Assembly (NCBI GenBank): GCA_944358225.1 | Contig: CALVQP010000006.1 | Location: forward strand, 1 to 24,796 | Reading direction: 5' to 3' | Source: an uncultured Bacilli bacterium | GTDB lineage: Bacteria; Bacillota_I; Bacilli_A; RF39; UBA660 | Length of the DNA: 24,796 nt | Shown here: in pieces, positions 22,498 through 24,796 of the stretch | Position numbering within the stretch: the stretch's first letter is position 1 | Layout of the letters: each line of letters opens with the position of its first letter | Program-made: the position numbers and the translations under genes | Notes under the pieces: generated by a model | Seen by the model: only the letters and a program-made list of their open reading frames with translations | Databases searched by the model: none | Told to the model about the DNA's origin: nothing

Positions 22498-22710
22498 TTG
22501 AATACTGATTTTATTAAAGATGAAATTAGAAGTCATTTAAATCAGGCAGTATCTATAACCGTTTATGGTATGCGCAATAAAATAGAAAATTATATTGGCT
22601 ATATCTCGGCAGTTTATCCTAATATATTTACAGTAATGGTAGATGGGGAAAATAAAAGTTTTTCTTATTGTGATGTAATTACTAAAGAAGTAAAAATAGA
22701 ATATATCTAG
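22498..22710 (+). CDS. veg: Veg family protein
   Basis: 70 residues; Bacillus Veg has 86. Veg is a small, highly expressed protein that in Bacillus stimulates biofilm formation, apparently by counteracting SinR. The family pattern is visible: IKDEIRSHLNQAVSITVYGMRNKIENYIGYISAVYPNIFTVMVDGENKSFSYCDVITKEVKIEY. The start is TTG 22498, with AGGGGGA seven bases upstream overlapping the yabG stop. Bacillus veg has its own very strong promoter; here the ten-base gap suggests cotranscription with yabG. The sspF gene that follows veg in Bacillus is missing. Confidence 0.92.
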   Translation: MNTDFIKDEIRSHLNQAVSITVYGMRNKIENYIGYISAVYPNIFTVMVDGENKSFSYCDVITKEVKIEYI

Positions 22711-22732
22711 TGTCAAAAATACTAATTTTCTA

Positions 22733-22761
22733 TTGATTTTATCAAAATATTGCTATACACT
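22733..22761 (+). promoter_or_regulatory. Putative promoter for spoVG
   Basis: TTGATT (22733-22738), 17-base spacer, TACACT (22756-22761); an overlapping TATACA at 22754 has a 15-base spacer and TG extension. It looks sigma-A-like. The sigma-H pattern known for Bacillus spoVG (AGGA...GAAT) was not seen. Confidence 0.5.
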
Positions 22762-22799
22762 TATATTAAGTTGAAACATACTTTAGAAGGAGAGTAGTT

Positions 22800-23063
22800 A
22801 TGCAAATTACATCAGTAAGCGTACACAAAATTGAAAAAGAAAATTCACGTATGAAAGGAATTGCATCTGTAGTTTTAGATAATTCTTTTGCAGTACATGA
22901 TATCAGAATAATTGAAGGAGAAAATTCGCTATTTATTGCAATGCCTAGTAGAAAAACAGCTACTGGTGATTATAGAGATATAGCTCATCCAATTAATCAA
23001 GATGTACGTAAAATGTTTGAAGATGCTATTTTAGAAGAATATAATAAACAAGATAGTGAATAA
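22800..23063 (+). CDS. spoVG: SpoVG family regulatory protein
   Basis: 87 residues; family members are 85-100. SpoVG is a small nucleic-acid-binding regulator that affects asymmetric septation and cortex formation in spore formers and virulence or cell-envelope genes in others. The core ITSVSVHKIEKENSRMKGIASVVLDNSFAVHDIRIIEGENSLFIAMPSRKTATGDYRDIAHPINQDVRKMFEDAILEEY is nearly collinear with known members. AGAAGGAGAG lies just before ATG 22800. A terminator follows, so it is likely monocistronic from its own promoter. Glm and prs genes that follow it in Bacillus are absent. Confidence 0.97.
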   Translation: MQITSVSVHKIEKENSRMKGIASVVLDNSFAVHDIRIIEGENSLFIAMPSRKTATGDYRDIAHPINQDVRKMFEDAILEEYNKQDSE

Positions 23064-23065
23064 TC

Positions 23066-23090
23066 AAAACTTCCTAAACGGAAGTTTTTT
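23066..23090 (+). terminator. Rho-independent terminator after spoVG
   Basis: AAAACTTCC (23066-23074), loop TAAAC, GGAAGTTTT (23080-23088), then TT. Nine perfect base pairs. Confidence 0.88.
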
Positions 23091-23138
23091 AGTGCTAAAA
23101 ATAAAAACTTAATCATATTTTTTACTAGGAGGAAGAAT

Positions 23139-23429
23139 ATGGATAAGTTAATAGAAAGTATTTCAACAGTATCACATCAACTTCAAATTAATGAAAGAAA
23201 ACAAATAATGTTAACCGGAATTAAAAAAATCGTTAGTTTTGATAATGAAGAATTTTTAATGGAAAGTAATATGGGAATGATTTTATTAAAGGGAAGCGAA
23301 TTAGAAATAGTAAAGTTAGATACGCATGATGGAAATGTTTCAATTAAAGGACAAATTGATAGTTTTAGTTATATGGACGATAATAAAAAATCAAAGGATA
23401 ATGGCTTTATAGCTAAATTATTTAAATAA
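23139..23429 (+). CDS. yabP: Sporulation protein YabP
   Basis: 96 residues, YabP/YqfC family. Expressed in the mother cell under sigma-E in Bacillus; needed for spore formation in some conditions, with unknown biochemistry. The diagnostic pattern is INERKQIMLTGIKKIVSFDNEEFLMESNMGMILLKGSELEIVKLDTHDGNVSIKGQIDSFSY followed by a C-terminal FIAKLFK. AGGAGGA precedes ATG 23139. Its stop overlaps yabQ by one base (TAATG). In Bacillus yabP-yabQ-divIC are also consecutive; yabN and the S4-domain yabO, normally upstream, are missing. Confidence 0.93.
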   Translation: MDKLIESISTVSHQLQINERKQIMLTGIKKIVSFDNEEFLMESNMGMILLKGSELEIVKLDTHDGNVSIKGQIDSFSYMDDNKKSKDNGFIAKLFK

Positions 23430-23740
23430 TGGATTATAAAATACAGTTAATTTCTTTTATAGCTTCTTTTTTATATGGAGTATTTTTTTGTATCTTTAAT
23501 ATGTTTAATGAATATTTAATTAGAAATTACAAACCTTTTTTTAAATATTTAGTAACTTTTTTATTTATATTAAATATGGTTTTATTATTTATTATTCTTA
23601 TATATAAAATTAATTACGGCATATTTCATCTTTATTTTATTGCCATGGTTGTTATAGGATATGTTTTAGGGGTATGTGTTATAAAAAAATATAAAGATAA
23701 TGTCAAATCGCTTAAAATTTATAGGAAGTTTAAAAAATAA
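23429..23740 (+). CDS. yabQ: Spore cortex biosynthesis membrane protein YabQ
   Basis: 103 residues, with three hydrophobic segments at about 5-24, 41-59 and 64-85 and a basic tail. YabQ of Bacillus is a mother-cell membrane protein needed for cortex formation. The N-terminal pattern (QLISFIASFLYGVFFCIFNMFNEYL) and the coupled position between yabP and divIC support the name. It is shorter than Bacillus YabQ. Sequence similarity of such membrane proteins is weak, so synteny carries much of the call. Confidence 0.85.
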   Translation: MDYKIQLISFIASFLYGVFFCIFNMFNEYLIRNYKPFFKYLVTFLFILNMVLLFIILIYKINYGIFHLYFIAMVVIGYVLGVCVIKKYKDNVKSLKIYRKFKK

Positions 23741-23741
23741 A

Positions 23742-23750
23742 TGATATAAT
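23742..23750 (+). promoter_or_regulatory. Extended -10 promoter for divIC
   Basis: TGATATAAT is a perfect -10 with TG extension; no recognisable -35. The predicted start near 23757 gives a leader of about 22 bases, similar to dnaX. It separates divIC from the sporulation pair upstream. Confidence 0.55.
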
Positions 23751-23778
23751 TATCTACGATAATAAAGTGGGTAATGAT

Positions 23779-24090
23779 ATGAAGAAGAAAGTTTCGAAAA
23801 AAGCAAAGCGTAGAATGACTATTTTAACATGTCTTTTAATTGGTTTAATTGTGATACTTGGAACTACTTTTTTTACAAATTGGGTTACTATTTTAGAAAA
23901 TAAAAAAGCCGTAGCTGATTTAACAGCTCAGTATGAAGAGTTACTAGAAGATGAAAGTGCTTTAAAATCAGAAGTAGTAAAATTACAAGATCCGGATTAT
24001 GTAGCTAGATATGCTCGAGAAAAGTATTTGTATTCTAAAAGTGGGGAAATAATTATTAGAATTCCGGATAATGAAGATGAGGAACAGTAA
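23779..24090 (+). CDS. divIC: Septum formation initiator DivIC/FtsB
   Basis: 103 residues. A bitopic division protein that forms a complex with FtsL and DivIB/FtsQ at the septum. Layout: basic cytoplasmic N-terminus (1-12), membrane helix (13-35), coiled coil (about 38-70), then the conserved LQDPDYVARYAREKYLYSKSGEIIIRI (69-95). I chose ATG 23779 over GTG 23767: GTGGG then lies at ribosome-site distance. The following ABC transporter gene starts just after its stop. Confidence 0.94.
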   Translation: MKKKVSKKAKRRMTILTCLLIGLIVILGTTFFTNWVTILENKKAVADLTAQYEELLEDESALKSEVVKLQDPDYVARYAREKYLYSKSGEIIIRIPDNEDEEQ

Positions 24091-24091
24091 C

Positions 24092-24796
24092 ATGAAAGTA
24101 GTGCAATTATTAAGGAGTTTAAAGCCATATTATGTTAAAGAAAAATTTAAAATTATTTTATTAGCAGTAACCTTAGTTATTTCTAACTTAATTGTTTTGT
24201 TGTATTCTGCTTTATGGGGGTTTATTTTACAAAATTTAACTGAAGGTAAATTTTTTGAAGCAGTTTTATTTATTTTATTACATCTAATTCTTTTTGTTGC
24301 AGACACAGGACTTAATGCTTTTGTTAATTATTTACAAAATAGATTGGAATCCACAGTCTTAAAAGATATTCAAAAGCAGTTATATGCTAAAGTTATTGAT
24401 ATGCCAGCTGTAGCTTTTGAAGAACATGGCGTAGGTGAAATTACGAATAGAATTCATAATGATACAGATATGATTATTAGTATTTTTATGCGTTTTGTAG
24501 ATTTGATAAGTAGATTTATAGCTGCTATTATTATTGTGTTTATTTTTATTAAAATTAATATGATTATTGCTTTGGAAGTAATTATATTTGCCCTTATAAC
24601 TTTCTTTATAACTAAGTATTTTACGCCAAGAATGAAAAAAGCAAATAAAGAATTAAAAGAGCAAAATGATGAACTCTTTAAAGAAACAAATCAGGTAGTT
24701 AGCGGAATTAGAGAAGTAAAATCTTTGGGAATAAAAAAACAAGTTCTTGCTAAAACGGGATTGAAGTTTGATAATGTTTTTAATTTGTCTTATCAG
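24092..24796 (+). CDS. ABC exporter membrane domain, truncated by window end
   Basis: The frame is open from ATG 24092 to the window end (235 codons), so the gene runs on beyond it. It is the N-terminal transmembrane domain of a type IV ABC exporter half-transporter: MKVVQLLRSLKPYYVKEKFKI, hydrophobic segments at about 20-45, 57-75 and two between about 138 and 180. The coupling-region motif DIQKQLYAKVIDMPAVAFEEHGVGEITNRIHNDTDMI follows the usual pattern of lipid, peptide or drug exporters. Near the end, TNQVVSGIREVKSLGI is the conserved segment before TM5. An ATPase domain is expected downstream but not seen, so the substrate is unknown. GAGGA in the divIC end is the ribosome site; it begins one base after the divIC stop. 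Confidence 0.9.
   Translation, partial: MKVVQLLRSLKPYYVKEKFKIILLAVTLVISNLIVLLYSALWGFILQNLTEGKFFEAVLFILLHLILFVADTGLNAFVNYLQNRLESTVLKDIQKQLYAKVIDMPAVAFEEHGVGEITNRIHNDTDMIISIFMRFVDLISRFIAAIIIVFIFIKINMIIALEVIIFALITFFITKYFTPRMKKANKELKEQNDELFKETNQVVSGIREVKSLGIKKQVLAKTGLKFDNVFNLSYQ

Overview
The window looks like a piece of the origin-proximal chromosome of a very AT-rich, Gram-positive, spore-forming-lineage bacterium (Bacillota). Every supported gene is on the + strand. Gene content and order follow the dnaX-to-divIC region of Bacillus and relatives, but much is compacted or missing. TGA is used as a stop (recR, ricT, the LRR gene), so the standard bacterial code applies. A glycyl-radical pyruvate formate-lyase points to an anaerobic or facultative fermenter. 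I infer an uncultured gut Bacilli lineage near the Mollicutes branch (RF39-like), but the sequence does not name the organism.

Layout. 1-2054: 3' part of gyrA. 2055-2566: a non-coding stretch with a dense cluster of ParB/Spo0J parS centromere sites. 2567-5730: small SRP RNA, tadA, dnaX, ybaB, recR. 5731-5827: two Noc-binding sites (NBS) that match three more inside dnaX. 5828-12123: bofA, holB, ricT, a YabB-like methyltransferase, pth and mfd, tightly packed or overlapping and ending at a terminator. 12234-14205: spoVT, tatD and a membrane-anchored 3D-domain protein. 14339-17289: pflB-pflA. 17456-19321: htpG behind a CIRCE/HrcA operator. 19376-20158: rsmA. 20217-21494: a cytoplasmic BspA-type leucine-rich-repeat protein of unknown role, followed by the remains of a small ORF. 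21705-24090: yabG, veg, spoVG, yabP, yabQ, divIC. 24092-end: the start of an ABC exporter.

How it fits together. Replication and repair genes (gyrA, dnaX, holB, recR, mfd, ybaB), translation genes (SRP RNA, tadA, pth, rsmA), sporulation genes (bofA, ricT, spoVT, yabG, spoVG, yabP, yabQ) and a division gene (divIC) are interleaved as in Bacillus. The most striking content is DNA-level. About eight parS or near-parS sites lie in 0.5 kb, and five perfect Noc-type palindromes lie in 1.6 kb, three of them embedded in the dnaX coding sequence. Three perfect DnaA boxes lie within 2 kb of them. This marks the segment as a likely chromosome-segregation and nucleoid-occlusion hub near oriC. No phage, insertion sequence, CRISPR array or tRNA was found.
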